From NCBI GenBank assembly GCA_049649525.1, contig JBARZE010000010.1:1-64000 (forward strand): DNA of 64,000 nucleotides. The letters are read 5' to 3'. The position numbers and the translations under genes were made by a program. How positions within the stretch are numbered: the first letter of the stretch is position 1; each line of letters opens with the position of its first letter. Source of the stretch: JAAURB01 sp049649525. GTDB lineage: Bacteria > Cyanobacteriota > Cyanobacteriia > Cyanobacteriales > Microcoleaceae. Of this stretch, positions 17,308-27,177 are shown in pieces. The notes beneath the pieces were generated by a model. The model ran no database searches. It was not told the DNA's origin and worked only from the letters and a program-made list of their open reading frames with translations.

Positions 17308-17514
17308 CTATCTCCCCCAATCATCTACAACGTTTTGTAAACCTTCCCCCAATTTTCGCCAGTTTTGTGCTAAGTCAGTACTGCGATCGGTTTCTAAAAA
17401 CTTAGCCTCTTTTACACAATGATCGGCAAGGCTTTCGAGTAACGTTCTAACCCCGTATTCTTCAATCAATTGGTTGAGAGTACGGGTTAATTTTTCAGAT
17501 TTGGGTTCAGTCAT
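17308..17514 (-). CDS. Small conserved-looking hypothetical protein
   Basis: From the ATG at 17514 the product is 68 residues (MTEPKSEKLTRTLNQLIEEY to VVDDWGR), mostly helical, soluble and acidic, with two cysteine/histidine positions (DHC). The frame is open upstream to an ATG at 17610 (100 residues), but those extra residues are hydrophobic and unlike the rest, so I prefer the internal start. I do not recognise a family. Confidence 0.55.
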   Translation of the reverse strand: MTEPKSEKLTRTLNQLIEEYGVRTLLESLADHCVKEAKFLETDRSTDLAQNWRKLGEGLQNVVDDWGR

Positions 17515-17752
17515 TTCAGCACGTTTTATCAATCGGGTTAATAGAGTAATTTTGTCATCATATAACAATATAAGATTACAGTATTGTGTAATATTTGTCT
17601 CAACACCCAAAAGATAACAGGAAACAAGGCTATAATCTCAACTCATCACTCAAGTACATAACTTTTAACTTTTGATTTCTTATCTCCTCACCTGGTATTA
17701 AACCATCAAGAAAGGGGCATCCTAAAAGACAGTGATAATCGGAATACCCTGA

Positions 17753-20233
17753 ATGAAAAATCTATTACCCCCTCAAAAAGAATCCCTACAGCAACAAGTA
17801 GAGGCTTTATTAAAACTATTACGCCAAGATAATAGCCTGCGTCAAGTTAATGTAAGTCCAGTTCGTTCTGCCTTAGATAAAGCCATTTCTCCTACATTTG
17901 AAATTGTCTTTGCTGGGGCATTTAGTGCCGGGAAATCGATGTTAATTAATGCACTATTAGGACGAAAATTATTATATAGCGCCCAAGGACACGCCACCGG
18001 AACAGAATGTTATATTCGCTATGCAAAAAGTACAGAAGAACGGGTCGTTTTAACCTTCTTAAGTGAAGTAGAAGTGCGGGAACAAGTAAAATATTTATCT
18101 CAACAATTACAATTACCTGAAATTACGAATATTAATCATAGCGAAGAAGTTGAACCCCTGAAACAAAAAGCCCTAGAAATTATTAAACTAGAAGGGGGTG
18201 AAGCCCGTTCCGAACAAGCGAAAAAAGCGAAAGCATTAGAACTATTATTAGCAGGATTTGAAGCCAACCGAGAACGCATTCAAACCTTAAAAAATGCCAC
18301 TTATTCAATGGAGGAATTCAACGCTTCTAATCTGGATGAAGCCGCAAAATATACCCGCCGTAGCCATAATAGCGCTATCTTAAAACAGATTGATTATTAT
18401 TGTCATCATCCTCTATTAAAAGATGGTAACGTTATTATCGACACGCCCGGAATTGATGCCCCAATTCAAAAAGATGCTGAAATTGCTTACAATAAAATTA
18501 AAAATCCTCATACATCTGCGGTTGTATTTGTCTTACGAACGGCTTCAACAGGGGAATTAACAGTCGAAGAAACAGAACTTTTAGAAACAATTCAAGCCAG
18601 TTCTAGTATCCGCGATCGCGTTTTTTATGTATTCAATCATATCGATACAACCTGGTTTGATAATGAGTTAAGAAATCGTTTAGACCATCAAATTAAAACT
18701 CAGTTTCGAGACACAACTCAGATTTATAAAACCAGTGGTTTATTAGGGTTTTATAGTCAACAAGTACAGCAGAATACGGATGCGACAAACCGCTGGGGGT
18801 TAGATACAATTTTTGCTGAAAATGTGAAAAGCGAGAGTTTAACAGAAAATACACCTCAATTTGTCAATGAATTTAACCGTTACTGTTTAGTCTCGGGGCG
18901 GCTTTCTTCTAGTCAGTTTCCCATTCCCACACGGGTTTTAATCAGCGATCATCCCAATGAAAAATATACCGAAATCCTGAATAATTTAGGAGAAAGTGTA
19001 CTCAATCATTTGATGCAAGAAAGCGGTGTAGAAGAGTTTCGCGCTGCCATGAATCGTTATTTAACCGAAGAAAAACACCCGCAGTTATTCGCGGCTTTAG
19101 CTTCAGATTTACAACCGATTTGTATTAGTTTACGAGAAAACTATCTCAAGACTATGCGAGATTTAGAGAGTCAACCTCGTGAAGTTAATACCCTGAAAGA
19201 ACAGAAATTAAAGCAATTAAATCTGGAGTTAAAACAAATAGGAGATGCATTCTGTCAACATATTGAAACCGAACTCAATAAAGTTGTTGCTAGTCATGAA
19301 AATTCTGGGTTTGAACAAGATTTTAACCGCTTAAAAAGACGGATGGTTAATCGTTTAGATGAATTAATTCGGACATTTTCTGTTGGGGAAACCTACAAAC
19401 GCGCCCAAGCTAGCCACAGACGCAATGCAGTTGTTCCTGTAATTGGTATCTTAGCAGAAGCTTTTTATTACCTAGCAAATGAGTTAGAAAATGTGTTGGT
19501 TGATGCTTCTGAAGAATTAATTGCTAACTTCTTTACTCAACTCACCGGACGAATTCGCCAAGCCGATTATTATGGTCGATTGTATCATTTATTAGGGAAT
19601 GACGGTGGGATTGAATCTAGCTTGAAACAATGGTGTGAATTGTCTATTAATGCTTTAATTAATGAGGCGAAAACGGAATGCGATCGCTATATTCGAGAAA
19701 GTCCAGAATTCTATTCAGAAGAAAGTGTTTCTGTCTTCCAATTGCGTCAGGTTTTACAAGAGGCTTGTCAGGGTTATGACTACGACAGCATGATTAAAGC
19801 TGAACCTGCAATTCGGCAATTATTAAAGATTGATTTTGATCCGAAAATCGGCAAAACTATTCTTCGGACATTTCGTCCAAGTATCAACAAAACCTTAATT
19901 CATCACTTACTTAATTCTTCAACTATTCTAGCTAATCACATCTTGAAGCAACACGATCAAGCTTGCGAACATTTAGCGAAAGTATTGGATAAAGAAGCGG
20001 CTGAACAGTTAAGTTTGAATGAAACTCTGAAGTTAGAATTACAGGAGAAAATAGCAACTTATAATCAAGCGATTTCAGAGATTAATCAATGTTTGGAAGC
20101 GATGAATTTAGATCGGCAAACTTTACCTACTATTCAAAATTCTGACTTACAACTTTTACCTATTAGTGTAGAAAAGGAAGCGATTGATAATCATCACAAT
20201 CAAGATGCTGAATTCATTCTAGCTGATAGCTAA
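17753..20233 (+). CDS. Dynamin-like GTPase
   Basis: The 826-residue protein has a large GTPase domain at the N-terminus: G1 GAFSAGKSMLINALLG at about 54, G3 IIDTPGIDAP at about 228, and a G4-like FNHID at about 292. Long helical regions follow, consistent with the neck and trunk of bacterial dynamin-like proteins. A hydrophobic patch near 560-580 (AVVPVIGILAEAFYYLA) could be the membrane paddle. Bacterial dynamins remodel membranes, and some protect against phage-induced lysis; either role is inference here. Three KGK genes and an HNH nuclease follow on the same strand with short gaps, the first after 66 bp. Confidence 0.85.
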   Translation: MKNLLPPQKESLQQQVEALLKLLRQDNSLRQVNVSPVRSALDKAISPTFEIVFAGAFSAGKSMLINALLGRKLLYSAQGHATGTECYIRYAKSTEERVVLTFLSEVEVREQVKYLSQQLQLPEITNINHSEEVEPLKQKALEIIKLEGGEARSEQAKKAKALELLLAGFEANRERIQTLKNATYSMEEFNASNLDEAAKYTRRSHNSAILKQIDYYCHHPLLKDGNVIIDTPGIDAPIQKDAEIAYNKIKNPHTSAVVFVLRTASTGELTVEETELLETIQASSSIRDRVFYVFNHIDTTWFDNELRNRLDHQIKTQFRDTTQIYKTSGLLGFYSQQVQQNTDATNRWGLDTIFAENVKSESLTENTPQFVNEFNRYCLVSGRLSSSQFPIPTRVLISDHPNEKYTEILNNLGESVLNHLMQESGVEEFRAAMNRYLTEEKHPQLFAALASDLQPICISLRENYLKTMRDLESQPREVNTLKEQKLKQLNLELKQIGDAFCQHIETELNKVVASHENSGFEQDFNRLKRRMVNRLDELIRTFSVGETYKRAQASHRRNAVVPVIGILAEAFYYLANELENVLVDASEELIANFFTQLTGRIRQADYYGRLYHLLGNDGGIESSLKQWCELSINALINEAKTECDRYIRESPEFYSEESVSVFQLRQVLQEACQGYDYDSMIKAEPAIRQLLKIDFDPKIGKTILRTFRPSINKTLIHHLLNSSTILANHILKQHDQACEHLAKVLDKEAAEQLSLNETLKLELQEKIATYNQAISEINQCLEAMNLDRQTLPTIQNSDLQLLPISVEKEAIDNHHNQDAEFILADS

Positions 20234-20299
20234 CTAAATAGATTGGGGTATTCTTTGTGAATGCCTCTTTAGAAATATACACTCAAGGAGTTAAAACCA

Positions 20300-20716
20300 A
20301 TGGAAGAAAGAGAAAAAATTGATATTTCAAATTACGAGAATTATGTTCTTCGGATTGATAATGAAGCTTTTGTTGTTACAGGTTTGAATGAAAAGCTTAA
20401 TAAGTTTCTTGATGACGGACAAAGAGAGTTTTATCATCATGTGCGGAGTAATTTACACATTAATTTAGAAGCTAGAGATCAAGAAATTGATAAATTCTAT
20501 GAAGAATGGTGTCAGGAAGGCATAGAAGCTTCAGTTATAAAACCTAGTGGAAAATGGCAAAAAGGTATAGTCAGATTTAGCATGAAAGCTGAATTTTTTC
20601 CTGATGAACCTGAAGAGGAAAAAGTCGAAGAAAATGGTCATCAAGAAGTTGAGAATATTACTGAGTCTCCATTAGATGAAATTCGTCAGCAACTAACTGA
20701 GGAAAACAAATCATAG
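20300..20716 (+). CDS. KGK family protein, paralogue 1
   Basis: This 138-residue protein is the first of three tandem paralogues. They share the C-terminal pattern WQKG(K/I)...PDEPE, then a linker, then ESPLDEIRQQLT. I assign them to the cyanobacterial KGK domain family, whose function is unknown. In this copy the name motif reads KGI. The N-terminal part (VLRIDNEAFVV) has a different sequence from the other two. A ribosome site AAGGAG lies 11 bases before the ATG. Identical C-terminal tails suggest a shared interaction surface. Confidence 0.75.
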   Translation: MEEREKIDISNYENYVLRIDNEAFVVTGLNEKLNKFLDDGQREFYHHVRSNLHINLEARDQEIDKFYEEWCQEGIEASVIKPSGKWQKGIVRFSMKAEFFPDEPEEEKVEENGHQEVENITESPLDEIRQQLTEENKS

Positions 20717-20795
20717 TTATGTTTTTTGCTGCGTTTGGGTATCTTAATTTAAGAATTACTTAGGCGCAGTCAGAATAAATCGAGAGGTTAAATGA

Positions 20796-21212
20796 ATGAC
20801 AAATAAAATAGAAGTTAAAAATTGTGATAATGATGATATTATTTCTTTCGATGACGATATTTGTAAAGTAAAAAAAATTGTAGAAGCCACCTGGAACTAC
20901 TTTTCTGATATTTCTAATATCAATAAATATGTTAATTATATAGGTGAAAAATTAAATCTTATAGAATTGAACATTTATCATGGTAATGATATGCAACTTA
21001 GAACAAATTCAAATCATGAATGGTTTGATATTGGTAAAGAATGCGAACTTCTTAAAGAAGGTAAACGATGGCAAAAAGGTAAACTTAGACTAAAATTAAC
21101 GCTTGAATTCATACCTGATGAACCTGAAGAAAACGCTAATCATGAAATTGATAATATTACTGACTCTCCTTTAGATGAAATTCGTCAACAGTTGACTAAT
21201 GAACACAAGTAG
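20796..21212 (+). CDS. KGK family protein, paralogue 2
   Basis: The 138-residue product starts MTNKIEVKNCDNDDIISFDD and contains GKRWQKGKLRLKLTLEFIPD with the canonical KGK, then DSPLDEIRQQLT. It is 80 bp after paralogue 1 and closer to paralogue 3 in its N-terminus (KNCxxDxxxSFxDxxCK). Two cysteines near residues 9 and 26 are shared with paralogue 3. No catalytic motif is visible. Confidence 0.75.
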   Translation: MTNKIEVKNCDNDDIISFDDDICKVKKIVEATWNYFSDISNINKYVNYIGEKLNLIELNIYHGNDMQLRTNSNHEWFDIGKECELLKEGKRWQKGKLRLKLTLEFIPDEPEENANHEIDNITDSPLDEIRQQLTNEHK

Positions 21213-21313
21213 AGTGCGTCAATGACACTGATATCTTTATTTGACATTTGGGTATTCTAATTTTACAAATCTTATAGCGACAAAACTTATTAATGATTTA
21301 GGAGATTAGAAAA

Positions 21314-21694
21314 ATGACAAATCCAATAGAAATCAAAAATTGTAATGATGATCAAGTTTTTTCTTTTCAAGATCAGACTTGTAAATTTAACAGGTTTAAG
21401 CAAGAAGTCTGGCAATCTTTATCTACTAACTCAAGAAATATAACAAAGCAATTAAATGATCAATTAGGTGTCAAATATCTTGATATTGCTTCCCAATTAT
21501 TTACAGAAGGCAAAGAATGCGAAGTTTTAAAACCTTATAAAGGATGGCAAAAAGGTAAGATAAAAGTTAATATAGTCCTTGAATTTATTCCCGATGAACC
21601 TGAACCTGTTGAAGAAAATGGTCATCAAGAAATGGATAACTCAACTGAATCTCCTTTAGATGAAATTCGCCAACAACTAACAACAAACAATTAA
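21314..21694 (+). CDS. KGK family protein, paralogue 3
   Basis: The 126-residue product starts MTNPIEIKNCNDDQVFSFQD and contains GWQKGKIKVNIVLEFIPDEP and ESPLDEIRQQLT. A GGAG ribosome site precedes the ATG. It ends 7 bp before the HNH gene, so the two are probably co-translated. The three KGK genes look like products of tandem duplication followed by divergence of the N-terminal half. Confidence 0.75.
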   Translation: MTNPIEIKNCNDDQVFSFQDQTCKFNRFKQEVWQSLSTNSRNITKQLNDQLGVKYLDIASQLFTEGKECEVLKPYKGWQKGKIKVNIVLEFIPDEPEPVEENGHQEMDNSTESPLDEIRQQLTTNN

Positions 21695-21700
21695 CTTGAG

Positions 21701-21946
21701 ATGGATGCTAAAACCCCTCGGATTGTTATTCCGCCAGCGGTGAAAACATACGTGTTTGAACGCGACTACTATTGTTGTAAAAGTTGTGGTCGTACTCATC
21801 AACAAACCGAATTAACCATTGATCATATTATTCCGTTGGCGAGAGGGGGTAGCAACGATATTAGCAATTTACAAACTTTATGCCGTCGTTGTAATGTCCG
21901 GAAACGAGATTCTCTAGATCCTCGCTTTCGTCGTCGTTATAGCTAA
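21701..21946 (+). CDS. HNH endonuclease family protein
   Basis: The 81-residue protein is a minimal HNH domain. It has two CxxC pairs (CKSCGRTH and CRRCNVRK) and the core LTIDHIIPLARGGSNDISNL, with the His-Asn-His type metal site. HNH proteins of this size cut DNA in restriction, phage packaging or repair settings. The start ATG at 21701 overlaps no gene and follows paralogue 3 by 7 bp, placing it at the end of the dynamin-KGK run. It could be an HNH protein unrelated to the others. Confidence 0.85.
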   Translation: MDAKTPRIVIPPAVKTYVFERDYYCCKSCGRTHQQTELTIDHIIPLARGGSNDISNLQTLCRRCNVRKRDSLDPRFRRRYS

Positions 21947-22401
21947 AAGATTATTAGGCAATAGGCAACAGGCAACAGGCAATAGTGAGGGAAAAAGCTT
22001 ATTAATCAAGGATTGTAGAAAGAATTGCTTTTCACTATTTTTCCTAACCTAAGTTTGTACTGCTTTATCTGAAAATTGTTATCTATTTCCTCGACTACCT
22101 GATAATAAATCGAGTCCGGAACTTCAACGGATCACTCTTTGTCTTTCTTCTCCTAATATTAAAAATCTCTCAAGCTAGGGCTTTAGCTTCTCTTGGTTTG
22201 CATAAAACTGCCAAATCTACACAAAGCGTACCGCAAACAGGTACACTCTAGACAATTCAGTTTAAAATGCAAAAGCTAATGAGTTGGGGCAGATAGCGAG
22301 AGAGGCCATTCTCTTAATCTGATCCTCTCAATAGCAAAGTGAAAACAATTGTTGTATAAAACTCTGGGGCAAGGAAGAAAATCGAGGAGTTAGGATTTTA
22401 G
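21947..22401. other. Gap with short GGCAACA repeats
   Basis: Positions 21957-21985 hold GGCAATA/GGCAACA heptamer repeats. The rest of the 455-bp gap shows no gene. A GAGGAG ribosome site lies about 11 bases before the exbB-like start. Confidence 0.5.
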
Positions 22402-23241
22402 ATGGATATACAAGAAATTTTTACCAAAGGTGGCCCTGCGATGTGGCCCCTACTCGTTTTATCAATTTTATCAGTTAGTACCATTATTGAACGGTTGTGG
22501 TTTTGGGCAAATACCCTCACCCGAGAACAAAAAATATTTAATCGTGTGGTTGATGCCGCCCGTCGGGGACAGTGGGGAGTCGCTTATAAAACCGCTAAAC
22601 AAGTGAATAATCAACCCATGGGACGGTTTTTGTATGCGCCGTTACGCCTAGAAACTCCAGATCCTGAGTTGTTTAGTTTGGCGTTGGAAGCCTCAGCCGA
22701 TGAGGAATTGGCAGCCATGCGACGGGGTGACAAGGTATTAGAAGCAGTCATTGCCCTGTCTCCAATGTTAGGATTACTCGGAACGGTTTTGGGTTTGATC
22801 AATTCCTTGGGTTCTATTCGTTTGGGTGATATCGGGACTTCTTCGGCTTCTGAGGTAACGTTAGGGATTGGTGAAGCGTTAATCAGTACTGCAACGGGTT
22901 TGATTATCGCCATTATTAGCTTAACGTTTTATCGTTTATTTCAAGCTTTTTCTTTTAGTCAAACTAAGGTGTTTCATAAAGCCGGAAACGAGATGGAGTT
23001 ACTCTATCGTCAAGACTGGCCACAAGTGAAATCTCAATTATCCTGGTTAGATAAGCCGGAGGTAGAATCTGAACCAGAAGTACAACCAGAAGTACAACCA
23101 GAAGTTGAAGCTGAAGTTGAACCGAAAGTCGAACCGCATCTTGTCCCTTTCCCGACTAGAGTAGACAATCAATCTCCTGAAACCTCTGACGTGGAAGATG
23201 AATCTATAGACATAGAGAGAGACAATAAACAGGAGTTTTAA
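22402..23241 (+). CDS. exbB: MotA/TolQ/ExbB proton channel family protein
   Basis: This is the channel subunit of a TonB-type energy-transducing complex that uses proton flow to power outer-membrane transport. The 279-residue product has one helix near residues 13-33, a cytoplasmic region, and two helices near 115-140 and 155-180 with SPMLGLLGTVLGLI and GIGEALISTATGLIIA, the family signatures. The C-terminal tail carries EVQPEVQPEVEAEVEPKVEP repeats and is unusually long and acidic. ExbD follows 6 bp downstream. No TonB gene is nearby. Confidence 0.88.
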   Translation: MDIQEIFTKGGPAMWPLLVLSILSVSTIIERLWFWANTLTREQKIFNRVVDAARRGQWGVAYKTAKQVNNQPMGRFLYAPLRLETPDPELFSLALEASADEELAAMRRGDKVLEAVIALSPMLGLLGTVLGLINSLGSIRLGDIGTSSASEVTLGIGEALISTATGLIIAIISLTFYRLFQAFSFSQTKVFHKAGNEMELLYRQDWPQVKSQLSWLDKPEVESEPEVQPEVQPEVEAEVEPKVEPHLVPFPTRVDNQSPETSDVEDESIDIERDNKQEF

Positions 23242-23247
23242 ACCGCG

Positions 23248-23820
23248 ATGAAAATTAATTTAGATACTCCCAGTGATGAGGGGAGAATTGAGTTACTGCC
23301 CCTAATTGATGTCGTTTTTTGCATTTTGACATTTTTTATTTTGGCGGCATTACAACTGACTCGTCAGCAAGCGATTACGGTCGATTTACCCCAAGCCAGT
23401 ACCGGGGAAACCCAGATGCAGAAAATGCTGATTGTGGGAATCGATCCCCAGGGTCGAACTTATATCGATCAGCAGGTGTTAAATGCGAACCAATTAGACC
23501 GCCAACTTCAACGGTTTAAACGGTGGAACCCCAGTGGGTTGATGGTATTGTATGCGCCGAAAGATGCCCGGTATAACGATGTTGTTCAGGTTTTAGATCA
23601 AATGCGGGCAGTCGGGGGTGATCGCGTGGCATTAGCGACGTTACCCAGTTCTGCTGAAACCCCTGAAATAGATAGTCAAAACCCTGCTACACCAGGAACT
23701 TCTCCAGAACCGAGTCTATTATTACCTGCCCCCACAAATATTCCGCCAGCGGCTAACCCGTTTATTCCCAGTCCTAGCGCCCCTAGTCCGACTGAAGGGA
23801 CTCAACCGCTTGAAAATTAA
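23248..23820 (+). CDS. exbD: ExbD/TolR family biopolymer transport protein
   Basis: The 190-residue partner of the upstream channel has one N-terminal helix (about 17-37) holding LPLIDVVFCILTFFILAAL, where Asp21 is the conserved proton-carrying residue. A periplasmic domain (about 55-135) follows, then a Pro/Ser/Thr-rich tail of about 55 residues. The tail is longer than in enteric ExbD, matching the long tail of the ExbB partner. Confidence 0.88.
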   Translation: MKINLDTPSDEGRIELLPLIDVVFCILTFFILAALQLTRQQAITVDLPQASTGETQMQKMLIVGIDPQGRTYIDQQVLNANQLDRQLQRFKRWNPSGLMVLYAPKDARYNDVVQVLDQMRAVGGDRVALATLPSSAETPEIDSQNPATPGTSPEPSLLLPAPTNIPPAANPFIPSPSAPSPTEGTQPLEN

Positions 23821-23930
23821 TTACTGTGGGTTTGAGTTTCTGGGTGAAATATCAAGATTTTAAGACTCATTCTCGGTAACGCTTAATCACAATAATTTAA
23901 TCGAGTCAGGCTTCTCAACACAGTCATTCT

Positions 23931-24335
23931 CTGAGGTTTGAGGGGTGATTTTGCAATACTTTTTAAATTTTATCAGCTTTTTATAGTCCTACGCGCGATC
24001 GCAACAGGTCAGTCGGCAACAGAGTCTGACCGCAATTCATCATTCATCACTCATCATTCATAACTCACTCCGAGGTTTGAGGGGTCATTTTGCAATACTT
24101 TTTAAATTTTATCGGCTTTTTATAGTCCTACGCGCGATCGCGCGCAGGTCAGTCGGCAACAGGATCTGACCGCAATTCATCATTCATCACTCATCATTCA
24201 TAACTCACTCCGAGGTTTGAGGGGTGATTTTGCAATACTTTTTAAATTTTATCAGCTTTTTATAGTCCTACGCGCGATCGCGCGCAGGTCAGTCGGCAAC
24301 AGAGTCTGAGCGCAATTCATCATTCATCACTCGTC
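23931..24335. repeat. Tandem repeat, about 2.9 copies of a 140-bp unit
   Basis: Three units start with GAGGTTTGAGGGGT at 23933, 24072 and 24212, so the period is 139-140 bp. Each contains ATTTTGCAATACTTTTTAAA, a HIP1-type GCGATCGC within CGCGCGATCGC, CAGGTCAGTCGGCAACAG and CATTCATCACTCATCATTCA. Copies 2 and 3 carry an extra CGCG. The unit differences are few, so the expansion is recent. No gene is visible from 23821 to 24615. Confidence 0.95.
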
Positions 24336-24615
24336 TGGGGATGTCAATTTTAAAATAAATGATTAAAATAAGAAGTAGAAGGAGTGAAATTTAACCGGAT
24401 TAAATTGCAGGGAAAGCATAATCGGTCAAAATCAAGCAAAATAAAGACTAGATTAGCAGGGATCAAGTTTTTCATGTTTTCATGACTTAAGACCGATTGC
24501 GAAAAATAGAGACGTATTTAGCCTTTCATCTCAGAGAAAACTTTGTCTGAAATAATTAAAAATATCGGTTGAAATCTCAATAGAATTCAGTGTCGATAAG
24601 GAGTAGAATTAACTT

Positions 24616-27045
24616 ATGGTTAACACAATTACCTATCAAGAATCTACGAAAACAGGTGATAATCCCTTCATTTTATGGTTAGATGAAGTCGGACTGGATC
24701 GCTTGCCTGAAGTAGGCGGAAAAAATGCCTCTCTCGGGGAAATGATTCGTCAACTCACCACCAAAGGAATCAAAGTTCCCCTAGGTTTTGCCACAACGTC
24801 TGATGCTTACCGTTACTTTATTCAAGCCGCTAATTTAGAAGAAAAACTGCGGCAATTATTAGCTGATTTAGATATCAAAAATATCAGTAATTTACAACAA
24901 CGGGGAAAGCAAGCGAGATCCTTAATTTTAAGTACTCCTTTCCCCACAGAATTAGAAGCGGCTATTACTCAAGCTTATGCTCAATTATGCAGCCGTTATG
25001 GTAAAAATACAGATGTAGCAGTTCGTTCATCTGCCACCGCCGAAGACTTACCCGATGCTAGTTTCGCCGGACAACAGGAAACGTATCTTAATGTTCGCGG
25101 TATTGATGCCGTTATTGAACATACCCATCGAAGTTTCGCTTCTATCTTCACAGATCGGGCAATTTCTTATCGAACAACCCAAGGCTTCGATCATTTTGAT
25201 GTGGCTTTATCTGTGGGTATCCAGAAAATGGTTCGATCCGATCTCGCCACTTCCGGGGTAATGTTTTCTATCGATACCGAAAGCGGGTTTAAAAATGCGG
25301 CTTTAATTACGGCGGCTTATGGTTTAGGAGAAAACGTCGTCCAAGGTAGCGTCAACCCCGATGAATACCTGGTATTTAAACCCACGTTACGAGAAGGCTT
25401 TCAACCCATTTTAGATAAACGCTTGGGCAGTAAAGCCGTTAAGATGGTTTACCATCGTAATAGTTTAACTGAAAATGTTGAAGTTCCTTTATCTCAACAA
25501 CAGCAATTTGCTTTAACGGACGAGGAGATATTACAGTTAGCCAAATGGGCAATAATTATTGAAGATCACTATTCAAAAGTCCGGGGTTGTTTCTCGCCGA
25601 TGGATATTGAATGGGCAAAAGACGGTATTACCGGGGAATTATTTATTGTTCAAGCCCGCCCCGAAACCGTACAATCTCAAAAATCTCAACAGGTTCTACA
25701 ACAGTATAAACTCCAAGATAGCAGTAAAGTGTTAATCTCAGGCCGAGCTGTAGGCGATCGCGTCGGGCAAGGAAAAGTTCGGGTGATTTTGGATACTGAA
25801 GATATCAATCAATTTCAACCGGGAGAGGTGTTAGTTACTCAACGGACTGATCCCGACTGGGAACCGATTATGAAGCAAGCCAGCGCCATTGTAACCGATT
25901 CTGGGGGGCGAACTTGTCACGCAGCTATTATCGCCCGTGAGTTAGGTATTCCGGCGGTTGTGGGCTGTAAGCAGGCAACCACAGCGTTAAAAACGGGGCA
26001 AGATGTGACGGTATCCTGCGCCGAGGGAGACGAAGGGAAAGTCTATCAAGGGTTAATTCCGTTTATCGTCGAAGAAACGATTTTAGAAGACTTACCTGCA
26101 ACCGAAACCCAGATTTTAATCAATGTGGGTAACCCAGATGAAGCCTTTCGCCTCTCAGCCATTCCCTGCGATGGGGTAGGGTTAGCGCGGTTAGAATTTA
26201 TCATTGCTAATCATATCAAAATTCATCCGTTGGCGTTACTACATTTTGATCAATTAAATTCACCAACAGTACAAGCAGAAATTGATAGCTTAACCGCCCA
26301 ATATTCCCACAAACCCGACTATTTTGTTGATCGTTTATCTCAGGGTATTGGTAAAATTGCTGCTGCGTTTTATCCGCGTCCTGTAATTGTCCGGATGAGT
26401 GATTTTAAGAGTAATGAATATGCTAATTTACTCGGGGGTCAACAGTTTGAACCCACCGAAGATAACCCGATGTTAGGTTGGCGCGGTGCATCTCGTTATA
26501 CCGATACCAATTACCGGGAAGCATTCGGGTTAGAATGTTTGGCATTTAAACGGGCAAGAGAAGAGATGGGTTTAGGGAATATTATCCCGATGATTCCGTT
26601 TTGTCGGACTCCTGAAGAAGGACGCAAAGTATTAGCTGAGATGGCAAAATATGGGCTAATTCGGGGAGAAAATGGATTACAAGTTTATGTGATGTGTGAG
26701 TTACCCAGTAACGTGATTTTAGCAGAAGAATTTTGTCACCTGTTTGATGGTTTCTCTATCGGATCGAATGATTTAACTCAATTAACTCTAGGGTTAGACC
26801 GAGATTCGGGGTTAGTTGCCCATTTATTTAATGAACGAAATCCCGCTGTTTTAAAAATGATTAAACGGGTAATTACAATTGCAAAACAACAGGGGCGAAA
26901 AATTGGAATTTGTGGGCAAGCCCCCAGCGATTATCCGGATTTCGCTCAATTCCTGGTGAAATTAGGTATTAACTCAATTAGTTTAAATCCAGATTCTGTA
27001 TTAAAAACCCGTTTAAAAATAGCGGAAATGGAATCAAAGGTCTAA
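24616..27045 (+). CDS. ppsA: Phosphoenolpyruvate synthase
   Basis: The enzyme makes phosphoenolpyruvate from pyruvate and ATP for gluconeogenesis. The 809-residue protein has the pyruvate-phosphate dikinase order: an N-terminal ATP-grasp domain (GGKNASLGEM, VRSSATAEDLPDASFAGQQE), a phosphohistidine domain with GGRTCHAAIIARELG and His435, and a C-terminal PEP-binding barrel (MCELPSNVILAEEF, SIGSNDLTQL, GICGQAPSD). AAGGAG lies about 11 bases before the ATG. It ends convergently with the BluB gene across a terminator. Confidence 0.95.
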   Translation: MVNTITYQESTKTGDNPFILWLDEVGLDRLPEVGGKNASLGEMIRQLTTKGIKVPLGFATTSDAYRYFIQAANLEEKLRQLLADLDIKNISNLQQRGKQARSLILSTPFPTELEAAITQAYAQLCSRYGKNTDVAVRSSATAEDLPDASFAGQQETYLNVRGIDAVIEHTHRSFASIFTDRAISYRTTQGFDHFDVALSVGIQKMVRSDLATSGVMFSIDTESGFKNAALITAAYGLGENVVQGSVNPDEYLVFKPTLREGFQPILDKRLGSKAVKMVYHRNSLTENVEVPLSQQQQFALTDEEILQLAKWAIIIEDHYSKVRGCFSPMDIEWAKDGITGELFIVQARPETVQSQKSQQVLQQYKLQDSSKVLISGRAVGDRVGQGKVRVILDTEDINQFQPGEVLVTQRTDPDWEPIMKQASAIVTDSGGRTCHAAIIARELGIPAVVGCKQATTALKTGQDVTVSCAEGDEGKVYQGLIPFIVEETILEDLPATETQILINVGNPDEAFRLSAIPCDGVGLARLEFIIANHIKIHPLALLHFDQLNSPTVQAEIDSLTAQYSHKPDYFVDRLSQGIGKIAAAFYPRPVIVRMSDFKSNEYANLLGGQQFEPTEDNPMLGWRGASRYTDTNYREAFGLECLAFKRAREEMGLGNIIPMIPFCRTPEEGRKVLAEMAKYGLIRGENGLQVYVMCELPSNVILAEEFCHLFDGFSIGSNDLTQLTLGLDRDSGLVAHLFNERNPAVLKMIKRVITIAKQQGRKIGICGQAPSDYPDFAQFLVKLGINSISLNPDSVLKTRLKIAEMESKV

Positions 27046-27115
27046 TTGAGTTGAACTGTGGTATAAGTCAAGTTCTAGATTTTAGATAATATTCTAAAGC
27101 CTAGACAGATAGGCT

Positions 27116-27153
27116 ACTTTAGCAAAACCTACAGCTAAAGTGGTCTTTTTTTA
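27116..27153 (+). terminator. Rho-independent terminator after ppsA
   Basis: ACTTTAGC (27116-27123) pairs perfectly with GCTAAAGT (27134-27141) across a 10-base loop and is followed by GGTCTTTTTTTAT. A second small hairpin AGCCTA/TAGGCT lies just upstream. The arrangement fits the end of the ppsA transcript. Confidence 0.8.
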
Positions 27154-27177
27154 TCAGATACAATGATTGCGATAAAC

